A stretch of DNA of 64,000 nucleotides from Areca catechu. Lineage: Eukaryota > Streptophyta > Magnoliopsida > Arecales > Arecaceae. Where the stretch lies: NCBI GenBank assembly GCA_021397845.1, contig CM038052.1:134173854-134237853 (forward strand), given 5' to 3'. Positions 10,816-22,055 of this stretch are shown piece by piece. A program made the translations under genes and the position numbers. Every line of letters starts with the position of its first letter. Within the stretch, counting starts at the first letter, position 1. The notes under the pieces were generated by a model that worked only from the letters and a program-made list of their open reading frames with translations, was not told the origin of the DNA and did no database searches.

Positions 10816-12490
10816 AAAATATCTCATCATAGTCAATATCATAACATTGATGATATCTCTTGGTAGCTAGATGAGCTTTATAGGTCTCCAACTTGCACTT
10901 TTTTCTTTTAAAAATCTACTTATTTCCTATGGATTTTACTCCTTCAGGTGGTCAATGAGTATCCATACATTGTTGACTTTCATGGACTATTTCAAAATTT
11001 ATGGCTTCTAGCCATTTATCAGAGTCGGTACTTTGCATCACTTCCATATAGGTGATCAGATTCTCATTGTTTTCATTAAGTTTGACAGGATCATTATCCT
11101 AGATAAAGAAATCATAGTATCTATCTGGCTGATGCGATACTCTACTAGATCTTTTTAATGGTGTTTCTATAATGGGCTTTAGGTTTGATTCAATCAAATT
11201 TGGTTTTATGGGTTCAGTTATTGGTGTTGATTCTTTTACCTATCGAACCTCTTCAAGTTCAATCATAGAGGCATTAGTCCTTCTCCTAGGAAATCCTTTT
11301 CAAAAAAGATGCCCAGTTATTGATGAATACTTTTTGTTCATCAACAAGGTAGAAGAAATAATCCTTAGTCTCTTTTGGGTATCCTATAAAAATACATATA
11401 TTAGACCTAGGTCCGAGCTTGACTATTTTTAAATGTTTGACATAAGCCAGGCACCTCCAGACTCTTAGGTGTGAGAGCACTGGCTTATGCCCTATCTATA
11501 TCTCATATGATCTTTTGTCAACAAATTTTCTCAAAACCTTATTTAACAAGTAATAGGCTAACTAAAGAGCATATCCCCAATAGGAAATTGGTAGACTAGC
11601 AAAGCCCACATGGACTAAACGATATCTAATAAAGTTTGATTCCTTCTTTCAGACACTCCATTTAATTGAGATATCCTTGTAGGTATCCATAGAGAGAGAA
11701 TCCCATTCTCCTCTAGATAAGTCAGAAGATCACTGCAAAGGTATTCTCCTCCTCGATCTGATTGAAGGATTTTAATATACTTTCTAGTTTATTTCTCTAC
11801 CGCATTATGATGTCATCTAAATATTTTAAATAATTTAGATTTATGTCTCATAAGATTGACATAATCGAACCTTGAAAGGTCTAAACGTAATGAAATAGAC
11901 ATACCCACCCTAGCACTAGACTTAGAACCTCGATGGCTCTTTCATCTTTTCTAGTGAAAGGTGACTTGGTCATCTTTCCAAGAAGGCAACATTTATAGGT
12001 TAGCAATGATTCTCAATCATTGTCCTCAAGGAGAACTTCTTGTCTCAACTTGTTTATCCTATTCTTATTAATATGACCTAGTCTACAGTGTTAAAGATAA
12101 GTATCACTAACATTATCTATCCTAGGGTGTTTGCTCAATGTGTACACTACATTAACAGGCTATGATAAATTTAAATATGATTTTTCAATTGTCCAATGAT
12201 ACCATTCAGAATGATATCATAATAATCACCTTTTATGGATAAATGAAAATTGTTCTTGGCCAAAAGTCCTATAGAAGTAACATTCATCATAAAACTAGGA
12301 CAATAATGATCATCATCTAAAAAATGACATTTTCATTGAATACAAGCTTTTGATAATTCCTTAGGCTAGAACTGGACCTGCTCTTCCATCTCCAACATTT
12401 AGGAATCTCTCACAATCTTCAAATCTTCTACCAACCTGAAGTCCTTGCAATAAATTGCAAATATTAATAGGGCTTTCAGTATCTAATATC
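10816..12490 (-). pseudogene. Copia G integrase and partial reverse transcriptase
   Basis: Read leftwards: an integrase core fragment (RSDRGGEY near 11750, then QLNGVSERRN near 11650), the C-terminal integrase segment SHLRVWRCLAYVKHLK (11430-11477) with LGPRSNICIFIGYPKET, and the RT entry (DKWLEAI; IDYDEIF next to 10820). The order is normal for copia pol. Numerous stops and frameshifts are present, and the RT palm, RNase H and 3' end are missing. Integrase would join copied DNA to the chromosome; here it is a relic. Confidence 0.75.
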
Positions 12491-13391
12491 TAGGTAGTTA
12501 TATCACAAACAGAAAAATTATAAAGTGTTATCACACAAGTACCTTGTCCAGCAATGCTTGCTGGTTTTTTTCTTCCTTGGTCTGTTAGGATCCAATGAGG
12601 CATTGTGAAGAGGACAATTCCTCTTCTAGTATCCATGCTTCTTATAGAAGAAGCACTTTAGCTGGCTCTGGTCATGCTTGTTTTTCTTGGTTTGGCTTAG
12701 CTGAGTACATTACACCTTTTTATTTTTCTTCTTCTCATTCTTAAAGGGACGATGCCTTGTCGAAGTAGATCCTCCCACTACATTCATCAATCCCTTATAA
12801 AAGTTGATGAACCTTTTCACAAGTCTACAACAACCTCAATAGACCATGGTAGTTGATTGCAGGTTAATCATTTTGAAATGACTAAGAAAGTCGAGGTAGG
12901 ACTTCAACAAGGAATTCAAGATTGCATCTATTCCTAGCTACTCATGTAGGGGAAACCCAAGTTTTCTTAGGTGCTCATTCGATCATATACAATACATGAA
13001 CAGTGACCCACACCCCTTCCCCCATCTTAGCATTAAAAATGGTACAAGATATTTTATGCCTTTCAACATCATCAAGAGTGCCAAGAAATTCTTTCAACAC
13101 TTGAAGTACATCCTTCTGTTAAGTATCCTTAAATATGTGACTAAACTTATCATTCATGGATGCCTACATAATGCATCAAACTATGGTTCGATCATTTAGC
13201 CACTTCTAGTAAGTATGTCTGACTGGACCTCAAGCATTCAAAGAAGGCTCCTTAGGTGCTGGATCTATTAGCATGTATAAGATCCATTCATACTCCAAGA
13301 TTATTTTCAACCTTGGACACCAATTATCAAAATTGGATCCCATCAACTTTTCATTATCTATCAATGAAGGGAGTGATAATGTATTGGCCAT
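12491..13391 (-). pseudogene. Copia G gag
   Basis: The start codon at 13391 opens MANTLSLPSLIDNEKLMG followed by FDNWCPRLKIIL, matching the usual 'F.G.N...W..R' start of copia gag. Further left, pieces such as KFSHIFKDT and a Lys-rich region are recognisable, but stops occur every few dozen codons. A zinc knuckle was not found with confidence. The short frame around 13230-13442 is the best preserved part; its upstream ATG at 13442 is probably leader. Confidence 0.65.
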
Positions 13392-13602
13392 GTTTAACAC
13401 TAAAAAAGAAAAGAAAACAAGATCTATTAGTACATGAATCATTTAATCCTAAAAACTTGGACTTTAGTCTAAAGGTTCTCCTATTATTTTGTTTAAATTG
13501 GTAGTCTCTACCTCCAATCCAAGGAATTACGTTAATTTTCTAGCGGGTACTACAATCCTATAGACTACACATGAGTCTGAGTGTGGCTTGGCCTACCCAT
13601 GT

Positions 13603-15256
13603 TGTTGACCCCATAAGTGATTTTGATGATAATAAATATTGGAGCATGCATTTATTTTATTAACAACTCTTCAAGGTTTTACAAGTTTTTGTAGAATGAT
13701 TCTAATGCTCAATTACAACTCCTATATTCTTAGGTTTTAAAATGAGTTGTGCTGTAAGTGAATCATGTAAAGAAGAACCTAAAGAAAAAGTTAAGTAAAA
13801 ATCATGAAAATGGGTTACTTCTGGGTTGTTTCAAGCTTAAAATTTCCTAGAGAAGATTGTTAGAAGAGTTGGAAAGACTCTTGAATGTTTGAAGTCTTGC
13901 TGGATGAATTCTGGAGAATAACTGAGATTTCAATGAAGAACTCATCCGAACCGACTCGAAGTAAAGGAGCTAACTCTGGCACATAGCATGCATGAAGGAT
14001 CCGGCTTGCAAATACCCGAGTCGACTCTAAGGGACCGAAGCTGACTCATCTAGAACATGATTTTCTGAATCAGACAAGCGAGCCGACCCAAAGGAAGTCC
14101 GAGTCGACTACATTATTTTGTCAGACATCCGAGCCGACTCTTTGGAGATTCGAGTCAACTCCTTTCAGAGTCCAAAAAGAAGAGTTATGAGAGTGAACAT
14201 CCAGGAGAGCTGACCCAAAGGAACCTGAGCCGACTCTTCCAAAGTAAGTTTTGAATGCCTGTGGATCTGAGTTGAGTCAAAGTAAGGCAAGCCAATTTTT
14301 TTAGAGTAAGGAATCAAGCTATTGAGAAACTGAGCCAACCCAAATGAAATGAGGTGGCTCGACCAGAACTACTCTATGGATTCAAGCAGACTCGAGTAGA
14401 TCCGAGCCGACTCGAAGGTCGATTTCAAGCTTATAACAACTAGTTCTAAAACTTGAAATTTGAATCCAAAAAGTGATCCAATGATCAAGTGTCACATTCC
14501 AACATTCTACAATGACTAAAACTACCTGAGAAGAGTACAAGATACTATAAATGAAGAATTGGGACAACTTTTGATAAATGAATGCTTATTTTGAATATCA
14601 AAGAAACCTTGAGAGCAAGAGAGCACTAAAAGATTATTCAAGATAGTCTTCAAGTCTTCACCAACTCACTTCAGAAGCTTGAAGCAATTATTGAAGAAGT
14701 TAAAGAAGCCATTCAAGTGCATTGAAGTGAAATCAATAGGAATTCTCTTGAGCTGCATCGGCAACCATTTGACAACATCTATTTGTCATTTCATTGCTTT
14801 TTCTTTACAATTCTTTTTCTGAATTGTTGGGTTGTTGGTGAGCCCGGTCTAAAAACCAAGTGGGTTGTTAGTGATCTCGTTCAAAACTAACTGTGAGGGT
14901 TCTAGGTGATCCTGTTTAAAACCAAGTGTTGGGTTTCTTTGGTGAGCCCGATTTAAAAACCAAAGAGAGTTAGGTTTGGATTGTGAGACTGTTAAAACAA
15001 TTTGACTGTATTCCGGTGGGGGATATAGTTGAAATCTCAAGTGGTAATCTTGGGTAGTGGACGTAGGAGTGGGTTGATCCAAACCACTATAATTTTTTTT
15101 TGTTAGTGTTGTGCTTTCTCTAACTACTTGCACTTCTACTTTCAATTATTTGAACCACAGCACTTAACACTCCAAAGAAGTTTTTGAAGAATACATACTT
15201 GCTTTAATTTTTAAATTCCCAATTTACCCCATCTTGGAAAAGCCACCTAGGCAACA
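13603..15256 (+). repeat. 5' LTR of copia F (1654 bp)
   Basis: From TGTTGACCCC to GGCAACA, directly followed by the primer binding site. It contains roughly a dozen copies of a GAGCCGACTC/GAGTCGACTC motif between about 13930 and 14420, and a tract of repeated 'gagcccg..aaaccaagtg' phrases at 14840-14960. An inverted relative is at 9269-10815. Confidence 0.85.
14545..14552 (+). promoter_or_regulatory. Probable TATA box of copia F
   Basis: CTATAAAT about 130 bases after the motif array, conserved in the inverted LTR copy. Confidence 0.5.
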
Positions 15257-15258
15257 AC

Positions 15259-15269
15259 TGGTATCAGAG
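15259..15269 (+). other. Primer binding site of copia F
   Basis: TGGTATCAGAG two bases after the LTR end, complementary to initiator methionine tRNA. Confidence 0.85.
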
Positions 15270-15302
15270 TAGTGTCTCTGAGTACTTTTAGAGTAAAGAT
15301 TG

Positions 15303-17142
15303 ATGGCACATCCCATGAGTACATCTTTGGCCGAAGGCCAATCTACTAATAGACCTTCACTCTTCATTGGTACAAATTATTCTTACTAGAAAGCTACAAT
15401 GAAAATTTATATAAAAGCTATTGATTTTCAATTGTGGAAGGTCATTTTAAAGGGTCCAAGTATACCCATGATTAAAATTAATGGCATGGATGTCCCAAAA
15501 CCTGAATAGGATTGGAATGAACACGACTTGAAGATGGGTGAATTGAATGCCAAAGTCATGATTTATTATACTGTGCTTTGGATGCTAATGAGTTCAATCA
15601 AATTTCCATTTGCTCTTCAGAAAAGACCTCCAAAATTAATCTTCTGGTACATAACTATGAGTTGTTTAAAATGGAACAAAATGAATCTATCTTTGCCATG
15701 TTTTCTCGCTTTACAAATATTATTAATATTTTGAAAAGTCTTGGCAGGGTCTATTCAAATGCTGATATAGTACAGAAGATTCTTAGATCACTTCCAGACA
15801 AGTGGGACCCCAAAGTGACTGCCATCCAGGAAGCAAAAAATCTGAACATTTTACCTATGGATGAACTGATGGGTTCTCTCATCACACATGAGCTAGCCAT
15901 GCAGCATAGGACTGATGATGATCGGAAGAAGAAGAAAATAATAGCCTTCAAAGCTACATTGGATTCTAAGAAAGACGAGGAATCGGAAAATGAATGCTCT
16001 TCCTTTGAAGATGACTTGGAAGATGAAGATATTGTTATGGTCGTGAGGAGATTTAGAAGGTTTATGGGAAAGAAGAAAAGAAGATACTATAGAAAACTCC
16101 ATAAATGAGGTGAACACTCCAAGGACAAGGACAATGATAGAGAAAAATAAAAAGAACAGATGCCCAAGTGCTATGAATGTAAGAAGCCCGGGCACATCCA
16201 TCCAGATTGTCCTCTACTAAAAAAGATGTTTAAGAAAAAGAAGAAGAAAGCAATAGTTGCTACATGGAGCGATAGCGAGGAGTCGACTTCAATCAAAGAA
16301 GAAGAGACCATAAAGACTGCAAATCTATGCCTAATGGGTCTCAAAGATGAGGTAACATCTCCTGAACCTCAAATAAAATTTACATTCGAAGAATTGAATT
16401 ATGCTTTTCATGATCTATTATCTAAATATAAAAAGGCTGGAGCAAAGATAAGAACTCTAAAGAATACAAATGATTCTTTACAAAAAAAGAAGGAAGAAAT
16501 TTTAGAAAAGAATAATTTATTGCAAAGAGATTTACAAGCCTTTTCTGAAAAGAACAAAGCTTTGGAAACTGACAAAATGCATGTATTGAAAAAAATGAAG
16601 CTTTGACTATTAAAAATAATGATTTGAATAGGGAGGTTGAAAAACTCAAGTCACTAGTTGAGAAACTCACTTTATCTTCAAATAAGCTTAAGTTAATTTT
16701 AAAAGATCAAAGAATTTTTGGAAACAAAGCTAGAATTGGTTTCAATTATTCTAGTTCAAATGAAATTTCAGCTACTAAATTTATACCATCAAAAGCTTAT
16801 GTTCCAAAATCAATATCTCAAGAAGCTTTTGAATCTAATCTTTCTGCATCCATTTCTAAAGCTACAATGTATGTACCTAAGAATTTAAATAGAAAATATT
16901 TTGTAAGAAAAAGTTTTACATTTGTATCAACATCTAGAACTCCAAATCGTAAATCTTTTCAGAATTCTAGAATTGTATATTATGCATGTTATGGGGTTAG
17001 ACATAAATTCTTTCAATATAATTCATTAATGAGAAATACACATTCTAAAAATAGAATTAAAAAGATTTGGGTTCCCAAAGGAACCACCTCTGCTAACCTA
17101 CAAGGACCCAAGTTAGCTTGGGTACCTAAACAAACTTCTTGA
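15303..17142 (+). pseudogene. Copia F gag
   Basis: Starts at the ATG at 15303 (MAHPMSTSLAEGQ). It has the gag N-terminal segment (SLFIGTNYSY then a stop), the UBN2-like core in 15578-15900 (MFSRFTNIIN, SLPDKWDPKVTAIQEAK), an acidic patch, and a zinc knuckle CYECKKPGHIHPDC at 16169-16210. A Lys/Glu-rich coiled-coil (16380-16700), a degenerate second Cys/His cluster (near 16980) and the usual gag-end phrases IWVPKGT and AWVPK (17067-17135) follow. Frameshifts near 15560, 16110 and 16600 break it. The role is particle formation and RNA binding. The long C-terminal extension is typical of the SIRE lineage. Confidence 0.85.
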
Positions 17143-17149
17143 TTATCTT

Positions 17150-20100
17150 GTAGGAATGTCTTGCAGCCAAAAAAATGAAGAAAAAATGGTATCTTAATAG
17201 TGACTATTCAAGGCATATGACGGGTGACAAGGATCAATTTATCATCCTAGAGATGGAAGAAGGAGGTATGGTTACTTTTGGAGATAATGGCAAGGAAAAA
17301 ATAATCAGAATCAGTAAGATCAAAATAATTTCCTGTACTTTTATTGAAAATGTATTGCTAGCAGACAAGTTGAAGCATAATTTATTAAGTATTAGTTAAT
17401 TATATGATAAAGGCTTCAAGGTTGTCTTTGAATCATCTATGTGTATTGTAACAAACTCTCTTGATTCTAGTAGTAAGTTCTTTAGAGATAGACTTGGAAA
17501 TATTTATGTGGTAGACCTTAATGATCTAGCCATGTCTAGTAGTTACAGTCTAGTTGCAATGAATGCTAAGACTAGTGAGTCTTGTTTATTTTGGCATAGA
17601 CTTTTAGATCATGCTAGCATGCATACTATTGCCAAGTTAATTTCCAAGAATCTAATTAGAGGCATGTCTAAATTTAAAGTAGATCTTAATCATGTTTGTA
17701 ATGCATGCGAAATGGGTAAACAAACTAGGAAGAATTTTAAATCCAAAAATATGATTTCAACTACTAGATCCCTTGAGCTACTTCACATGGACTTATTTGG
17801 ACCAACTAGGACCATAATGCCTAGGTGGTATGAAATATGCTTTTGTGATAGTAGATGATTTCTCTTGATTTACTTAGATTTTGTTTATCACTCATAAAGA
17901 TTTTAAAGTCTTTCAAAAATTTTATAAAAAGATTCAAATCAGAAAAATCTTTCAATAGTTTCAATTAGGAGTGATCATGGCACGAAATTTAAAAATCAAT
18001 TTTTTGATGATTATTGTACAAAAAATGGCATTGATCACAACTTCTCTACTCCTAGGATACCACAACAAAATGGTATTGTAGAGAGGAAAAATAGGACTTT
18101 GGAAGAGATGGCCCGAACAATGTTATGTGAAAGCAATCTTCCGAGGTACTTTTGAAAAAAAGCCATGAACACTGCTTGTTATATATTGAACCATGTTTTG
18201 ATTCGTCCTATTTTAAAGGAAACCCCCTTTGAGCTTTGGAATGAAAAGAAACCCAACATTAATTACTTTCATATATTTGGTTATAAATGCTTTGTGCCTA
18301 ATAATGGTAAGGATAATCTAAGAAAATTTGATGCTAAATATGATGAAACAATTTTCTTAGTCATTCATTACATAGCAAAGCATATAGAGTAGTTAATAAA
18401 AAACTCTTACTGTAGAAGAATCCATGCATGTTGTTTTTGATGAATCTAACCTCTCACCTTCAAAGAGATTATGATACAGGTATACTTCAAAAAGAAATGG
18501 AATACATGAGTATACAAGAAAGACCAACTCAAGAAGAAGAAGAAACGGTAAGTAAGGATCATGCTGATCTACCAAGGGAATGGAGGTATGTAACTTCTCA
18601 TCCAAGAGATTTAATTTTTGGTGATCCTTCACGAGATGTTAGGACTAGGCCATCACATAAAGATGCACATGATTACCTAGCTTTTATATCACAAATAGAA
18701 CCTCATAGCTTAGAAGAAGCTGAATCTGACCCAAATTGGATGATGGCCATGCATGAAGAACTAAACCAGTTTGAAAGAAATAAGGTATGGACTTTAGTTG
18801 ATAGACCATCAAACCATCCCATCATAGGAACTAAATGGGTCTTTAGAAACAAGTTAGATGAACAAGGCAACGTAATTAGAAACAAAGCTAGATTAGTGGC
18901 TAAGGGATATAACCAAGAAGAAAGTATAGATTTTGATGAAACATATGCACCTGTAGCAAGACTACAAGCCATTAGATTACTTCTTGCATTTACTTGCTAC
19001 ATGAATTTCAAACTTTTTCAAATCGATATGAAAAGTGCATTCTTGAATGGTTTTATATTTGAATAAGTTTATATAGAACAGGTACCAGGTTTTGAAAGTC
19101 ATGCTTTTCTAAATCATATTTCTAAACTCAATATAGCATTGTATGGTTTGAAACAAGCACCTAGAGCTAGGTATGATAGACATAGCACTTTCTTGTTTGA
19201 AAATGATTTTACAAGAGGAAATGTTGATAAAACTCTTTTTATCAAAAAGAAAAGCAATGATATATTAGTTATACAGATTTATGTTAATGATATTATTTTT
19301 GGTGCAACTAATGAAACTCTTTGTGAAGAATTTGCTAAGTTGATGCAGGGTAAATTTGAAATGAGTCTAATGGGTGAATTGAACTACTTCCTTGGACTTC
19401 AAGTAAAACAATCATAGGAAGGAATCTTCATAAACCAAGCCAAGTACATCAAAGAAATCATCAAAAAGTTTGGTATTGAGATAAGCAAAGAAATGAGCAC
19501 ATCCATGAGCTCAACCTGCATATTGGATAAAGATGAAGAAGGCAATAACATTGATCAAAAGCTATATCGAGGTATGATTGGATCTTTGTTATACTTAACT
19601 GCAAGTAGACCTGATATCTTGTTTAGCATATCTGTTTGTGCTAGATTTTAATCTAATCCAAAAGAATCACATATGCTTGCTGTGAAAAGAATAATAAGAT
19701 ATCTAAGAGGAACAAATAATCTAGATCTATGGTATTGAAAACATTTTTCATTAAATTTACTTGGTTATTCTGATGCTGAATATGGTGGATGTGAAATAAA
19801 TAGAAAAAGCACTAGTGGCATATGCCAATTTCTAGGGTTGAATTTAATCTCATGACACTGTAAGAAACAAAACTCTGTAGCACTATCTACTACCGAGGTA
19901 GAGTATGTTGCTGTAGTGAGTTGTTGTGCACAAGTATTATGGATAAAATAATAACTAGAAGACTTTGGTGTTACACAAGCTAAAATTCTTATCAAGTGTG
20001 ATAAAACAAGTGTTATAAATTTATCAAAAAATTCAATTTAGCATTCTAGAACAAAGCACATAGAAATTAGACATCATTTTATTAGAGATCATCTTTTGAA

Positions 20101-20224
20101 TGGTGACATTGAATTAGAATTCATCTCTACTGAAAACTAACTTGCTGACATTTTCACTAAGCCACTCAATCAGTATAGATTTGAGATGATTAAAGAAGAA
20201 TTAGGTCTTTATGATCATTTTTGA
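17150..20224 (+). pseudogene. Copia F pol (protease, integrase, RT, RNase H)
   Basis: Domain order is copia-type. The protease active site DSG has become NSD at 17196-17204. The integrase zinc-binding part (WHRLLDHA ... CNACEMGKQ) is at 17590-17720, the first core Asp in LLHMDLFGP is near 17790, and QQNGIVERKNR is near 18070. RT starts with DPNWMMAMHEEL near 18730 and has DMKSAFLNG near 19026. The catalytic YVDD box is YVND at 19280-19291. RNase H and the end (LADIFTKPL) run to the stop at 20224. Stops at 17398, 19064 and elsewhere break the frame. Both protease and RT catalytic motifs are lost, so the element depended on helpers long ago or is simply decayed. Confidence 0.9.
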
Positions 20225-20658
20225 AAAATTTTCCTAATCTAATTTCTTCAAAATTAAGAAAAAATTATCTAGAAAGCCTCCTACATCAATTCAATATCTT
20301 TGAACACCTTTCCATGTAATTTTCTAGATTTAATTTTCATTTCTAAACATTCTTTTAACTCTTGTGAAAAGTTTCTGTTCGAGTCGACTTGGGCAATTAT
20401 GCTCAGATCGAGCCGACTCGAATCACTATGTAATTCTAATTTTGCTCTGGTCGAGCCGACTCGGGCAATTTAGGGATAGCCGAGCTAACTCGGATATCGG
20501 GCAAAGTATTTTATTTTAATAGAGTTGATTAACTTATTCTGAGCCTTCTTGATTTTCATTCTCGCTCTAAACCCTAGAATTCCACTCGATATCACTCTCA
20601 TTCCTTTGAAATCCTTTCTCCTAAGCTCCAATTCCGTCCTTCTTCCCAAATTAGAGCA
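20225..20658 (+). other. Spacer between copia F pol and the extra ORF, with TCGAC motifs
   Basis: Non-coding AT-rich stretch. At 20380-20500 it repeats the same motif as the F LTR (GAGTCGACTT, GAGCCGACTCG twice, GAGCTAACTCGG). No other signal was seen. It could carry the leader or promoter of the downstream ORF, but nothing in the sequence proves that. Confidence 0.6.
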
Positions 20659-22055
20659 ATGGCACCCAAAATGGCCATGGGAAAAAGGTCAAAGAGAGGT
20701 GTTCCCTCGACTGAGATGGAAAGAAGAACCAAACGTCAGCAAGAGGAGCCGACTTGGATAGAAGAAAGGGAAGAACAGCATGAAATCACTGAAGAAAGAG
20801 AAATAGCTGCAGCTCCCTCTCCAAGATAATTCATTTCCATGTCAAACCGGCCCATAACTAGTGGTAGGAGAATAATCTTTTCATTTGTCAAAAAAACAGG
20901 GTTATGGATAGGTGATTCAATTGAAGAACTAGGGTGGGGCTTTTTCTGTTCTCTAAATGAGGAAACTTATCCAACCATAGTAAGAACCTTTTATGAAAAT
21001 CTAAGACTTGAAACTAATCACATAGATTCCATTATTAAAAGCAAGAGGATCATTGTCACTGAGAAAAGGCTGAGTAGCTTGTTGGAAATGCCTAAAGTGG
21101 GTGTAAAACATTTAGTATTGAAGGATAAAGAGAAGATCCTCAGAACCATACTGAACAGAACTGATATCAGTGGTGTTGGCAATGTAATGGCCAACACCTT
21201 ATCACTTGAGATGAGGCTTTTACATAATTTCATTAGCCACATTTTTCTTCCGATGACAGGTAGATTCGACTGGGTCGGTGAAAGGGACCTATGTTTTATG
21301 GAGCACATAATTGAGGGGGAGGCCCTCAACTTGCCATATATAATGATTATGCAAATGAAAGAGGTAGTAAGGAAGGTTAAAGCTTATTTACCATATGGCA
21401 TGGTACCAACCCTACTGTTTCAAGCCTCCAGAGTCAACCTTGAAGGAAAAGATGAAAGACCCCTACATCACACAGACACATATTCCTCCAAGTCTTTGCT
21501 TCATATGGGTTATCAGTTGAGTGGGGGAATTTGGAAAAAGAAAGGATCTGAAGAAAGAGCTATATAGCAGCTTCTAGCAGTGAGGATGATAGTGATAGTG
21601 AGGAGCTACCTAAAGAGATCACTGCTGACACTGTTGCACCCTATACACTTGAGCCTTCAGAGCCTATTGTTGATGTGCCTGTTGCTGCCACTGCTGAGAC
21701 TGAACCTACTTATACTGCTGAGGCTATGGAGACTGTGCACATAGAGTATGGGAGTCTTAGATTCTCTCCTTCACCTACTTCTCTACCAGTACCAGTCTTG
21801 CCATTTGTTTCAGCTACACCTTCTGCTCTAGGATCTTCTGAACAGGGACCATCTATTGATAGATCAGTTGTTTTAGTGACTCAGGATTACATTGTACAGT
21901 AGATGAGGTCACTGACTGATACTCTGACCAGTTTCTTAACTGCTATGTTCGGCGAGCTTCGCCAATCAGTTTCATTAATGAATGTCATGTTACACGTGTT
22001 TGTGGCTCTACAGCCAGGTTACATTGCTTTGAGATTGCCACGAGAGGCTGATTGA
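20659..22055 (+). pseudogene. Extra ORF downstream of copia pol (env-position ORF), element F
   Basis: Starts at the ATG at 20659 (MAPKMAMGKRSKRG, basic and Glu-rich). After one in-frame stop comes a well-kept frame 20839-21567 with 242 codons. A one-step frame change near 21570 leads to a Ser/Pro/Thr/Glu-rich part (SSSEDDSDSEELPKE) ending at a stop at 22053-22055. The globular part contains RLLHNFISHIFLPMTGRFDW and LPYGMVPTLLFQASRVNL. No signal peptide or membrane segment is visible, so a true envelope role is not supported. It resembles the domain often labelled 'putative plant transposon protein'. Function unknown. A diverged copy follows pol in element H (39134-41104). Confidence 0.75.

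Larger units (their letters stand above)
10816..13602 (-). mobile_element. Ty1/copia Tork-like element G, truncated
   Basis: Minus-strand copia with gag start, integrase and the first part of RT. It stops in RT at 10816 where the inverted copia LTR begins. Its 5' leader is cut at 13602 by the F LTR. No LTR of its own remains. The gag and integrase motifs differ from the SIRE-like elements, so this is a separate lineage. Confidence 0.8.
13603..22055 (+). mobile_element. Ty1/copia SIRE-like element F, 3' LTR missing
   Basis: Plus-strand element with 5' LTR (13603-15256), primer binding site, gag, protease, integrase, RT, RNase H and an additional ORF between pol and where the 3' LTR should be. 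Homology to the complete element H (32789-43425) lasts through the additional ORF and then stops at about 22055. No polypurine tract or 3' LTR follows. The five bases left of the element are CATGT. Stops and catalytic changes show it is inactive. Confidence 0.85.

Noticed and set aside
20659..22055. Viral-type envelope gene
   Set aside because: No signal peptide, transmembrane segment or fusion peptide is visible; only the position recalls an env-like ORF.
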